Below, piece after piece: positions 1 through 5,633 of a stretch of DNA of 6,085 nucleotides. The position numbers and the translations under genes were made by a program. The stretch is taken from positions 1 through 6,085 of the forward strand of contig JAIRKV010000022.1 of assembly GCA_031259935.1 (NCBI GenBank), written 5' to 3'. This stretch comes from Prevotellaceae bacterium. GTDB taxonomy: Bacteria; Bacteroidota; Bacteroidia; Bacteroidales; UBA932. The number at the start of each line of letters is the position of its first letter. Position 1 is the stretch's first letter. Below the pieces are notes generated by a model, which worked only from the letters and a program-made list of their open reading frames with translations, did not search any database and was not told where the DNA came from.

Positions 1-50
1 AACACATTCTTACGAACACGTTTTTCCACATAAGTGTCACTAAAGCCCAT
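1..50 (-). CDS. 5' end of a gene leaving the left edge; possible IS5-type transposase
   Basis: Reading the minus strand from the ATG at 50-48 gives 16 uninterrupted codons, MGFSDTYVEKRVRKNV, before the window ends. The start is credible because a complete Bacteroidota-type promoter lies just upstream (79-110), giving a short leader of about 25 bases. A 'GFSD.yvekR.rkN' opening resembles the N-terminus of IS5-family transposases in Bacteroidota as I remember them. That is recall, not a search result, and 16 residues cannot prove it. If it is a transposase, the left end of the insertion sequence should lie somewhere in 111-349, but I found no convincing terminal inverted repeat there. The presence of a gene is more certain than its identity. 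Confidence 0.45.
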   Translation of the reverse strand, partial: MGFSDTYVEKRVRKNV

Positions 51-105
51 TTGTTTTCTTTTTTTATTGTACATGACACAAAGATACATGAAATTTTCCA
101 CATAA
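22..105. repeat. Two exact copies of a 12-mer, TTTTCCACATAA
   Basis: The 12-base word TTTTCCACATAA occurs at 22-33 and 94-105 in the same orientation, 72 bases apart. The first copy lies inside the left-edge coding start. The second lies in the spacer between the -33 and -7 promoter elements. Each contains TTTTCCACA, one mismatch from the DnaA box TTATCCACA. A function as a protein-binding site is possible but unproven, and chance is not excluded in AT-rich DNA. Confidence 0.4.
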
Positions 106-110
106 ACAAA
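79..110 (-). promoter_or_regulatory. Bacteroidota-type promoter for the left-edge gene
   Basis: On the minus strand, TTTG (110-107) is separated by 20 bases from TATCTTTG (86-79). This matches the known Bacteroidota sigma-ABfr consensus of TTTG, 17-23 bases, TAnnTTTG. The predicted transcript would begin a few bases downstream, roughly 20-25 bases before the ATG at 50. This supports the small open frame at 1-50 as the beginning of a real gene. Confidence 0.65.
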
Positions 111-349
111 TTATAATCAACTAAATATTAACATTTTATCAACATTTTTGCCTTGCAAAGGTTTCAAAACAAATGGTTTCAATGTTTTTAAGGAGCGACC
201 ATGTACGTAAAACACAGTATTTTTATCCGTCAATTTGCATTTATAATAAATGATTTCACCACTTATTAAGGAGTAATTATTTGAGAATCTTTAACGGCTC
301 TCCGAGAACCTGAAACAGTAAAACGAATGTATTACATATAAATCAAAAA
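111..349. other. Non-coding spacer between the left-edge promoter and the 3' end of cls
   Basis: No convincing gene lies here. The contents are the short direct repeat at 156-182, two copies of TTAAGGAG (188-195 and 266-273), a 22-codon open frame on the plus strand (201-269), and a weak 6-bp hairpin with a 3-base loop at 296-310. On the minus strand that hairpin reads GGTTCT-CGG-AGAGCC. It lies about 40 bases past the cls stop codon but lacks a T-run, so it is only a poor candidate for a cls transcript end. No tRNA or rRNA was seen. Confidence 0.5.
156..182. repeat. Short direct repeat CAAA(T)GGTTTCAA
   Basis: CAAAGGTTTCAA (156-167) is followed almost at once by CAAATGGTTTCAA (170-182). The two units differ by one inserted T. 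They lie upstream of the left-edge gene, beyond its promoter. They could be operator half-sites or part of an insertion-sequence end. No function can be assigned from this window. Confidence 0.35.
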
Positions 350-1828
350 CTACAAAAGAGGTGAAAATAAGCGTGCTATGCTGCACGAAAGGTTTTTACC
401 GAACGAACGACGATTCCACATTCGCAGCGTTACCTGCGAACTTTTGCTGCAATCGTATTTGAACTGATTTTCGAGATTCAATGCTATTGTCTTGTCATAA
501 ACGATAGCAGTTATTTCAAAATTGTATTCAAAACTGCGTGTGTCCATATTGACTGAGCCTATCGAAGAAAATTCGCCATCGATGCTGATTGTTTTGGCGT
601 GATTAAATGCTCGTTTGCTGTAAAGATAAACTTTGACGCCGGCTTCGAGCAAATCCTGTACGTAAGCAAGCGTTGCCCAGTATACTATTTTGGAATCCGA
701 TTTTCCGGGTAAAATAATACGGACATCGACGCCGCTCAGCGCTGCAACTTTTATTGCAGTCAATACGCTTTCGTTGGGCATAAAATACGGCGATGTTATG
801 TATATATTTTTCTTTGCAGACGATATTGCATAAAAATATGTTTGCATTATGCTTGCCCAGTCGCTGTCGGGACCTGATGCCGCTATTTGAATGTTACATT
901 TTTCGTCGATTACCGATTTTGGAAAATAGCGTTCATGGTCAATAAAAATTTGTTGTTTGCTGACAAAAAACCAGTCGACCAGAAAAATCAATTGAAGCAC
1001 TTTCACGGCTTCGCCTTTGATTTGCATGTGAGTATCGCGCCACCATTGAAAATATTCATTTCCGTAAACATAACGGTCGGCAATATTCATACCGCCTACA
1101 AAGCCTGTTTTGCCATCAACTACAACGATTTTGCGATGATTGCGGAAGTTGCTTTTGTTTGTAAGTTGATGAAAGCGAACTTTGCCGAATGCAAACATCT
1201 CTATGCCGTTTTTTGTAAATGTTTTTACATCTTTCTTTTTCAGCGCCCAGCTCCCAAAATCATCGTATATTATACGCACTGCGACTCCTTCTTTTGCTTT
1301 TTGAATCAATATATTGCGAATTTCGTCGTAAACTTTTCCGCGTTCTATAATGTAAAATTGAAAATGTATAGAATCTTTTGCATCGAGCAGCGCCTGTTTC
1401 AGCGCCGCTATCATACTTTCACCATCGTAATACAAACGTACGCTGTTGTATTCGGTAAGTATCGATTTGCTGTTGTTGAGCAATAATGCTATTGTGTTTT
1501 TATAATTGTTCAGTTCCGATTTGGAATCAAAAAGTTTGTTCCGTTTCAACAATCCCGCTTGCAGCGAACTGATATTACTGATATTGTCGATAAATTTAAT
1601 ATCGCTCATCGCTTTTCGTCCAAACAGTTTTTTCTTTCGATAATTTTGTCCGAAGAAAAAATAAAGTATCAACCCGACAAGAGGCAACATAAACAGTAAA
1701 ATCAACCACGATACCGTTTTCACCGAATCCTTGTGTTTATATATTATATATATGGCAATGCAAAATGCAATTAATGAATATATTACCAATAAAACAGAAA
1801 GTATATTATCGAATACAGGAATTATCAT
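350..1828 (-). CDS. cls: Cardiolipin synthase (phospholipase D family)
   Basis: This 492-residue membrane enzyme is predicted to join two phosphatidylglycerol molecules into cardiolipin and glycerol at the cytoplasmic membrane. Two hydrophobic segments at about 9-30 and 39-59 form the usual N-terminal anchor, and FGQNYRKKK marks the exit into the cytoplasm. Two HxKx4D motifs give the paired phospholipase D active site: H231-K233-D238 (NHRKIVVVDG, followed by GFVGGMN) and H410-K412-D417 (NHAKTISIDG, followed by the family-typical SxNxDxRSFxxNFE). The C-terminus, SIARLFSPLL, is the family-typical ending, so the gene is full length. It starts 51 bp after the thioesterase gene with no recognisable promoter of its own, so cotranscription is likely. 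There is no Shine-Dalgarno site, as is normal in Bacteroidota. The long plus-strand frame opposite it at 887-1486 is a shadow. Confidence 0.95.
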   Translation of the reverse strand: MIIPVFDNILSVLLVIYSLIAFCIAIYIIYKHKDSVKTVSWLILLFMLPLVGLILYFFFGQNYRKKKLFGRKAMSDIKFIDNISNISSLQAGLLKRNKLFDSKSELNNYKNTIALLLNNSKSILTEYNSVRLYYDGESMIAALKQALLDAKDSIHFQFYIIERGKVYDEIRNILIQKAKEGVAVRIIYDDFGSWALKKKDVKTFTKNGIEMFAFGKVRFHQLTNKSNFRNHRKIVVVDGKTGFVGGMNIADRYVYGNEYFQWWRDTHMQIKGEAVKVLQLIFLVDWFFVSKQQIFIDHERYFPKSVIDEKCNIQIAASGPDSDWASIMQTYFYAISSAKKNIYITSPYFMPNESVLTAIKVAALSGVDVRIILPGKSDSKIVYWATLAYVQDLLEAGVKVYLYSKRAFNHAKTISIDGEFSSIGSVNMDTRSFEYNFEITAIVYDKTIALNLENQFKYDCSKSSQVTLRMWNRRSFGKNLSCSIARLFSPLL

Positions 1829-1879
1829 TCTGGTTTAATATTTGATGTCAATAACAAAATTTTTGTTTTCATTTTTTGA

Positions 1880-2284
1880 TTATATTATTTTTTTAAGTAT
1901 ATCCGTCAAACGCTGTGGCGGACGGCAAGGACGGTTTGTTGCCATATTCGTAAACGATAAAACGGTCTCGCCCGTATTTATCAAATCTCCATGCTGATTG
2001 AATATTTCGTAGAAAAAATACATTTTTGCAGCAGGTAAATTTTTCAATATAACACGTATTGCAAGATCATCTTCGTAGTAAGCCGGTTTAATGTATTTGC
2101 TTGATACGGAAATTACAGGCATCATTATGCCTTCTTTTTCCATTGTTCCATACGAAAATCCCAGATGTATCATCATTTCCGTGCGTGCATATTCGTAATA
2201 ACGCACATAGTTGGAATGATGAACTACTCCCATTTTGTCGGTTTCGTAATACCTTACACGTAATTTTGAATCAAACGAATACAT
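1880..2284 (-). CDS. Acyl-CoA thioesterase, YbgC/4HBT hotdog family
   Basis: This 134-residue cytoplasmic protein has the size and single-domain build of 4-hydroxybenzoyl-CoA thioesterase-like hotdog enzymes, which hydrolyse acyl-CoA or acyl-carrier-protein thioesters. The diagnostic N-terminal block is present: RVRYYETDKMGVVHHSNYVRY, residues 9-29. It includes Y12, D16 and H23, whose spacing matches the Tyr/Asp/His catalytic set described for YbgC-type enzymes. Next come the central helix YEYARTEMM and strands such as SVSSKYIKPAYYEDDL (residues 60-75), in which a small residue usually precedes the loop. The start at 2284 gives the normal family N-terminus. It is the upstream partner of cls, 51 bp away on the same strand. 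YbgC in proteobacteria is linked to phospholipid and envelope functions, which fits this pairing. The acyl substrate cannot be told from sequence; a FadM-like role or a menaquinone-pathway DHNA-CoA thioesterase is an alternative. Confidence 0.88.
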   Translation of the reverse strand: MYSFDSKLRVRYYETDKMGVVHHSNYVRYYEYARTEMMIHLGFSYGTMEKEGIMMPVISVSSKYIKPAYYEDDLAIRVILKNLPAAKMYFFYEIFNQHGDLINTGETVLSFTNMATNRPCRPPQRLTDILKKII

Positions 2285-2307
2285 AAATCAACTTTAATCA
2301 TATTCCG

Positions 2308-2315
2308 CAAAATTA
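2308..2315 (-). promoter_or_regulatory. Candidate -7 element for the thioesterase-cls unit
   Basis: TAATTTTG on the minus strand fits the TAnnTTTG -7 consensus and lies 23 bases before the thioesterase start codon. A good TTTG -33 element is not present at the right distance, so the promoter is only half supported. Confidence 0.4.
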
Positions 2316-2398
2316 ATAAATTTAATGAAAACGAAGAATTATCCGCTGATATTTTTACTGTTTTGTTATTTCATCTGACAAATGCAACTTTAACTGAT

Positions 2399-2432
2399 AA
2401 AAAACGCTTTCGAAAGTTGAATTATTATTCAA
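2399..2432 (-). terminator. Weak candidate terminator downstream of the dehydrogenase gene
   Basis: About 45 bases past the dehydrogenase stop codon, the minus strand can form TTGAAT / loop of 4 / ATTCAA (2432-2417). This is followed by the palindrome CTTTCGAAAG (2416-2407) and then a run of six T (2404-2399). The stems are short and AT-rich. The position is right for ending the dehydrogenase transcript before the thioesterase promoter, but the hairpin strength is doubtful. Confidence 0.35.
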
Positions 2433-2475
2433 TTTCACCAAAGTTTTATTTTTTATGATAAAAATCTATCGAATT

Positions 2476-3249
2476 TTAATGTGCCGTATAGCCGCCATCA
2501 ACAACAAATTGCGAACCCGAAACAAACGATGCACGGTCGGAAAGCAGGAATGCAACAGCATCTGCAACTTCTTCGGATGTGCCGAAACGTCTTTGTGCGT
2601 GTTGTGAAGCCAAATAATCTTTTGTTTCTTTAGACATTTTGTCGAGCAGTGGCGTATCAATATAACCCGGATGTACTGAATTTATACGGATTCCCTTGTC
2701 GGCATAACCAAGCGCAGCGGCTTTTGTTAATCCTGTAACGCCATGTTTTGCAGTAACATAACCAACTGCAGTTGCTTCGCCCACAAGTCCGAGAATCGAT
2801 GCGGTATTTACGATAGCGCCGCCGCCTGCTCGGAGAATTGCCGGAATTTGTGCATGCATTCCATAGAAAACAGCGTTCAAATTCACTTCAATCACTTTTT
2901 TATAACCTTCAATGTCGATGTCGGCAAGCAAGCCCGAAGGACCGCCAATTCCTGCATTATTGAACGCCAGATGCAGCGCACCGAATTCTTTTTCAGCAAA
3001 GGCAACTATAGCCTCATTTGCTTTGGGGTCGGTAACATCAGCTGCAAATGCTTTGGCAATTCCGCCTGCGTTCACAATTTCGTCGGCAACAGCCTGCGCT
3101 TTTTCTCTGTTAATATCAACCACCACTACCGAAGCGCCCTGTCGGGCAAGTTTTGCAGCAGTTACCTGTCCTATACCGGATGCTGCGCCTGTAACGATAA
3201 CGACTTTTCCTTCAAATCGTTTGTTGTAATTTACGTAAGTTTTTCCCAT
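2476..3249 (-). CDS. Short-chain dehydrogenase/reductase (classical SDR)
   Basis: This 257-residue Rossmann-fold oxidoreductase is probably cytoplasmic and tetrameric. The cofactor motif TGAASGIG spans residues 20-27. An aspartate at residue 45, at the end of the second strand (VVVVDIN), is the usual sign of NAD(H) rather than NADP(H) preference. Other family landmarks are DVTD (71-74), NNAG (97-100), and the catalytic set N123, S151, Y164 and K168 (YVTAK), then NSVHPGYIDTP and the C-terminal SGSQFVVDGGYTAH. The length is normal and nothing is broken. The gene is divergent from perR across 289 bp and separated from the downstream thioesterase by 191 bp, so it is probably its own unit. The substrate (an alcohol, sugar, hydroxysteroid or 3-oxoacyl compound) cannot be read from the sequence. 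The plus-strand frames at 2743-3264 and 2912-3229 are shadows of this gene. Confidence 0.93.
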   Translation of the reverse strand: MGKTYVNYNKRFEGKVVIVTGAASGIGQVTAAKLARQGASVVVVDINREKAQAVADEIVNAGGIAKAFAADVTDPKANEAIVAFAEKEFGALHLAFNNAGIGGPSGLLADIDIEGYKKVIEVNLNAVFYGMHAQIPAILRAGGGAIVNTASILGLVGEATAVGYVTAKHGVTGLTKAAALGYADKGIRINSVHPGYIDTPLLDKMSKETKDYLASQHAQRRFGTSEEVADAVAFLLSDRASFVSGSQFVVDGGYTAH

Positions 3250-3279
3250 AATATGAATATTTAGTAAATATAATTTTAT

Positions 3280-3291
3280 TTACAAATGTAA
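3280..3291 (-). promoter_or_regulatory. Candidate -7 element within a short palindrome, upstream of the SDR gene
   Basis: The minus strand carries TACATTTG (3290-3283), matching TAnnTTTG, 33 bases before the SDR start codon. It lies inside a small inverted repeat, TTACA-aa-TGTAA (3280-3291), which could be an operator overlapping the promoter. No clear -33 TTTG lies at the expected distance. Confidence 0.35.
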
Positions 3292-3495
3292 GGCTTATTT
3301 TAAAAGAACTATTCATCTGCTTAATCAAATTTAATTATGTGGTTATAAGGATTTTCTATAAGATAATTTTCACACTCGGCAAACGGAACGGAAAAAATTA
3401 ATATTCAACAGAATAAGTATTGTTTATTTTTATCTGTATTTGTAATAAAGTTTCAGTATAAGCAAAAAATATTTTTACTGTTGAATTTTTTTTAA

Positions 3496-3503
3496 TATTT
3501 TTG
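3496..3503 (+). promoter_or_regulatory. Candidate -7 element for perR-rbr
   Basis: TATTTTTG fits TAnnTTTG and lies 35 bases before the perR start codon. No exact TTTG -33 element was found 17-23 bases upstream; the region there is T-rich. If used, transcription would start near 3509, so the palindrome at 3518-3532 would lie just downstream of the start site. Confidence 0.4.
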
Positions 3504-3517
3504 TAAAAAAATCAAAT

Positions 3518-3532
3518 TTGTAATTATTACAA
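3518..3532 (+). promoter_or_regulatory. Putative PerR box (7-1-7 operator)
   Basis: TTGTAATTATTACAA is a perfect 7-1-7 inverted repeat (TTGTAAT, T, ATTACAA). It agrees with the Bacillus PerR box TTATAATnATTATAA at every fixed position except one symmetric change per arm (A to G in the left arm, T to C in the right). It ends 6 bases before the perR start codon and lies downstream of the candidate -7 element, where a bound repressor would block transcription or clearance. This is the expected place for negative autoregulation of perR-rbr. Binding is inferred, not shown. Confidence 0.7.
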
Positions 3533-3538
3533 TTATAT

Positions 3539-3973
3539 ATGACAATACAGACAAATGCAATAGACAGATTACATGAATTCGGCATAAAACTTTCGTTACA
3601 GCGTATAGCCGTGATGAATTATCTGCTAAATAATTATACGCATCCTGCGGCAGATACTGTATTTAATGGTTTATACCGTTCGATTCCGACTTTATCGAAA
3701 ACTACTGTTTACAATGCATTGAAATTATTTGTAAAACATGGCGCTGTAATCGAAATAACTATTGATGACAAAAATGTGAGATATGATGCTGATATTATGC
3801 AACATGCACATTTTCAATGTAAAACTTGCAATTGCATATATGATGTTCCAATTAAAAAGTCGAAACTGATGATGATAAAAAAAACGGGCAATCTGAAAAT
3901 AACAGAAAGCCATCTTTATTATAAAGGATATTGCGAGAAATGCAATAAAAACTCATTAAATAATATTTTATAA
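3539..3973 (+). CDS. perR: PerR-type peroxide-sensing regulator (Fur family)
   Basis: This 144-residue metal-dependent DNA-binding repressor has an N-terminal winged helix up to about residue 82, including LSLQRIAVMNYL and the recognition region LSKTTVYNALKLF (52-64), and a C-terminal dimerisation domain. All five ligands of the PerR regulatory Fe/Mn site are present at matching positions: H35 (in HPAAD), D83 (RYDAD), H89 and H91 (QHAHF), and D102 (IYDV). They correspond to H37, D85, H91, H93 and D104 of Bacillus PerR. In that protein, Fe-catalysed oxidation of the first and third of these abolishes DNA binding. The structural zinc site is the two CxxC pairs C94/C97 and C132/C135. Aspartate rather than glutamate at 83 and at 102 favours PerR over Fur, Zur or Mur. 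It lies 20 bp before rbr on the same strand and has a PerR-like box before its start. Confidence 0.9.
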   Translation: MTIQTNAIDRLHEFGIKLSLQRIAVMNYLLNNYTHPAADTVFNGLYRSIPTLSKTTVYNALKLFVKHGAVIEITIDDKNVRYDADIMQHAHFQCKTCNCIYDVPIKKSKLMMIKKTGNLKITESHLYYKGYCEKCNKNSLNNIL

Positions 3974-3993
3974 ACTCTTAAATTTTTACAAAA

Positions 3994-4548
3994 ATGAAAA
4001 AAAAATGGATTTGTACCGTGTGCGGTTATGTACACGAAGGAGATGAAGCTCCCGAGCGTTGCCCTCAATGCAAGCAACCAAAAGAAAAATTCAAAGAAAT
4101 GGTCGAAAGTCAAGGCGCATTGCAATTTGCCGATGAGCATGTAACAGGCATTGCAAAAGGTGTTGATCCTGTTATTTGGGAAGGATTGCAGGCTCATTTT
4201 ATGGGCGAAGCCACCGAAGTAGGAATGTATTTGGCAATGAGTCGCCAAGCCGACCGCGAAGGCTATCCTGAAATTGCAGAAGCATTCAAACGCTATGCAT
4301 TCGAAGAAGCCGAACATTGCGCTAAATTTGCGGAATTACTTGGCGAAGTTGTTTGGGATACGGAAACAAATCTCAAAAAACGTATGGAAGCCGAAGCCGG
4401 CGCTTGCGCCGACAAAAAACGTATTGCTACTTTGGCAAAACAGCAAAATCTGGATGCAATACACGATACCGTGCACGAAATGTGTAAAGACGAAGCTCGG
4501 CATGGAAAAGGATTTGAAGGGCTGTATAATCGTTATTTCAAAAAATAA
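3994..4548 (+). CDS. rbr: Reverse rubrerythrin (rubredoxin-first peroxide/oxygen reductase)
   Basis: This 184-residue cytoplasmic non-haem iron protein is predicted to reduce hydrogen peroxide, and in some homologues oxygen, with electrons from NAD(P)H through redox partners. The domain order is reversed relative to classical rubrerythrin. A rubredoxin-type Fe(Cys)4 site comes first (C7-x2-C10-G and C23-P-x-C26), followed by a ferritin-like four-helix diiron domain from about residue 50. Candidate iron ligands occur in the expected helix motifs: E72/E75 (GEATE), E105-x2-H108 (EEAEH), E132/E134 and E167-x2-H170 (DEARH). Such reverse rubrerythrins are known from Clostridium, where they are peroxide-inducible under PerR. 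Here the gene follows perR by only 20 bp with no promoter between, so one transcript is likely, ending at the hairpin at 4580-4613. The frames at 3919-4317 and 4336-4581 (minus) and 4274-4642 (plus) are shadows. Confidence 0.93.
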   Translation: MKKKWICTVCGYVHEGDEAPERCPQCKQPKEKFKEMVESQGALQFADEHVTGIAKGVDPVIWEGLQAHFMGEATEVGMYLAMSRQADREGYPEIAEAFKRYAFEEAEHCAKFAELLGEVVWDTETNLKKRMEAEAGACADKKRIATLAKQQNLDAIHDTVHEMCKDEARHGKGFEGLYNRYFKK

Positions 4549-4579
4549 ACCTTTCGGATACAAAATTGTAATAAACATC

Positions 4580-4613
4580 AAGGTTGCAAAGCATTTTGCA
4601 GCCTTAGTTTTTT
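4580..4613 (+). terminator. Intrinsic terminator of the perR-rbr operon
   Basis: AAGGTTGCAAA (4580-4590), loop GCAT and TTTGCAGCCTT (4595-4605) form an 11-bp stem with one G-T wobble. A run of six T follows at 4608-4613. It begins 31 bases after the rbr stop codon, between convergent genes. The minus-strand exit has only a broken T-rich stretch, so it would serve the M28 gene less well, if at all. Confidence 0.85.
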
Positions 4614-4626
4614 ATGTCAGTCTGTT

Positions 4627-5607
4627 TTATCGATTGGCATAAGTCCATGCGGTATAAAAAACAAGCAATGTTCTGCTGCGAAGCGTTGAATAAGATATTT
4701 TATCAGGAATATCATTTTGCGAATGAACATCGGCATTTATTCCGCCGGTATAAAATGCAACAGGAACTTTGTCTGTGAAATTGTAATGATCGGATGTGGG
4801 ATAAAATAAATCAAAAATCTGCCTGTTTTTATAGAAATCATATTCTATTGTCAAGTGAGTGTGAATTGAATTTATGCTGTCGCTTATTTGCGATAAAAAC
4901 TGATGCTGACTGTCATTTTTAATCAAAAAAACATAATTGGTTTCATTCTTTTTAAGTCCGCAGTCATCGCGTCCAAGCATGTCCATATTAAGCAGTATTT
5001 GAATTTTTTCGACAGGTTTGACAGGATATTTTGAATATATTTTTGAACCTGTCATTTCGTGTTTTCCCGCATCAAAAGCGATGAAAATTACCGAACGTTT
5101 TGGACGCACATTATTATTTGCTGCGGCAGCAAATGCTTCGGCAATTTCGACGAGAGCGGCAACGCCGGTAGCATTGTCGTCGGCACTTGGAAACAACATG
5201 TCGTTTACCTTTCCAAGACCATCATAATGACAGGTAATTATTACGCTTTCGTCAGGATATAAATATCCTTCTACCAATCCTATCAGGTTTATTCCATATT
5301 TTTCGCCATCTTTAAAAAACTGTTCATACCAGTTATTGTTTAATTTTGAAATACCGCGTTTTTCAAATTCGGATTTAATGTATTCCATCGCTTTTGTATT
5401 GCCATCAGCGCCAAATCGTCTGCCTTCAAATTCAGGCGAGCAAAGTGTTTTTACAATTTCTTCCAAATCGTTTTTATTTATTTTACCTGCATATTTTTCG
5501 GCATCCGAAACCTGATTATAAACTTTTTGCGAAATATTTCCTGCTTGCGCAAACATAAAAGATTGCGAAAACATCAAAATTCCTGTAAGTAATATTACTA
5601 ATTTCAT
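4627..5607 (-). CDS. Exported M28-fold zinc peptidase with altered catalytic glutamates
   Basis: This 326-residue protein opens with a Sec signal peptide: MKLV, a hydrophobic core to about residue 19, and likely cleavage near FAQA-G at 22/23. There is no lipobox, so a periplasmic or secreted location is inferred. Landmarks of the M28 aminopeptidase fold follow in order: H127 (CHYDGLG), D144 (SADDNATG), D209 (NMDMLGR), SDH at 272-274 and H295 (DVHSQNDIPDKI). These match the His, Asp, Asp and His zinc ligands of the family. The usual catalytic pair in 'FxAEExGxxGS', a general-base Glu then a ligand Glu, is Gly181-Lys182 here (FDAGKHEMTGS), with H183 and E184 next. The gene may therefore be an inactive or mechanistically altered homologue, or H183/E184 may substitute. 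It converges on rbr and diverges from the gene at 5817. The substrate is unknown; other M28 members are aminopeptidases or glutaminyl cyclases. Confidence 0.85.
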   Translation of the reverse strand: MKLVILLTGILMFSQSFMFAQAGNISQKVYNQVSDAEKYAGKINKNDLEEIVKTLCSPEFEGRRFGADGNTKAMEYIKSEFEKRGISKLNNNWYEQFFKDGEKYGINLIGLVEGYLYPDESVIITCHYDGLGKVNDMLFPSADDNATGVAALVEIAEAFAAAANNNVRPKRSVIFIAFDAGKHEMTGSKIYSKYPVKPVEKIQILLNMDMLGRDDCGLKKNETNYVFLIKNDSQHQFLSQISDSINSIHTHLTIEYDFYKNRQIFDLFYPTSDHYNFTDKVPVAFYTGGINADVHSQNDIPDKISYSTLRSRTLLVFYTAWTYANR

Positions 5608-5625
5608 TATTTATAATTTTGGCGG

Positions 5626-5633
5626 CAAAGGTA
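5626..5633 (-). promoter_or_regulatory. Candidate -7 element for the M28 gene
   Basis: TACCTTTG on the minus strand is a full match to TAnnTTTG and lies 18 bases before the M28 start codon, which implies a very short leader. A TTTG -33 element is not seen at the right spacing. Confidence 0.45.

Noticed and set aside
22..144. Chromosomal replication origin
   Set aside because: Only near-matches to the DnaA box are present, no dnaA or dnaN is visible, and the region is already explained in part by a promoter. It is kept only as a low-interest observation.
296..310. GGCTCTCCGAGAACC hairpin as a cls terminator
   Set aside because: The stem is only 6 bp with one wobble on the minus strand, and no T-run follows, so it does not meet the pattern of an intrinsic terminator.
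887..1486. 199-codon open frame on the plus strand
   Set aside because: It lies entirely opposite the cls coding region, which has both HKD motifs. Its translation has no domain-like features and is rich in Phe, Cys and Tyr, as expected for an antisense shadow.
1853..1867. AACAAAA-T-TTTTGTT, a 7-1-7 inverted repeat between the thioesterase and cls genes
   Set aside because: It has Fur-box geometry but does not match the PerR box and consists almost only of A and T. Such palindromes arise easily by chance in AT-rich spacers, and as a hairpin its loop would be too tight.
2743..3264. Plus-strand open frames opposite the SDR gene (2743-3264 and 2912-3229)
   Set aside because: Both are antisense to a clear SDR with a complete catalytic set. 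They have low-complexity Cys/Asn/Ser or Ala/Thr/Ser compositions and no recognisable motif.
3919..4317. 132-codon minus-strand frame
   Set aside because: It covers the end of perR and the start of rbr on the opposite strand. It is Phe-rich, has no promoter, and is best explained as a shadow.
4274..4642. 122-codon plus-strand frame overlapping the rbr 3' end
   Set aside because: It is out of frame with rbr, runs through the intrinsic terminator hairpin, and has no motif.
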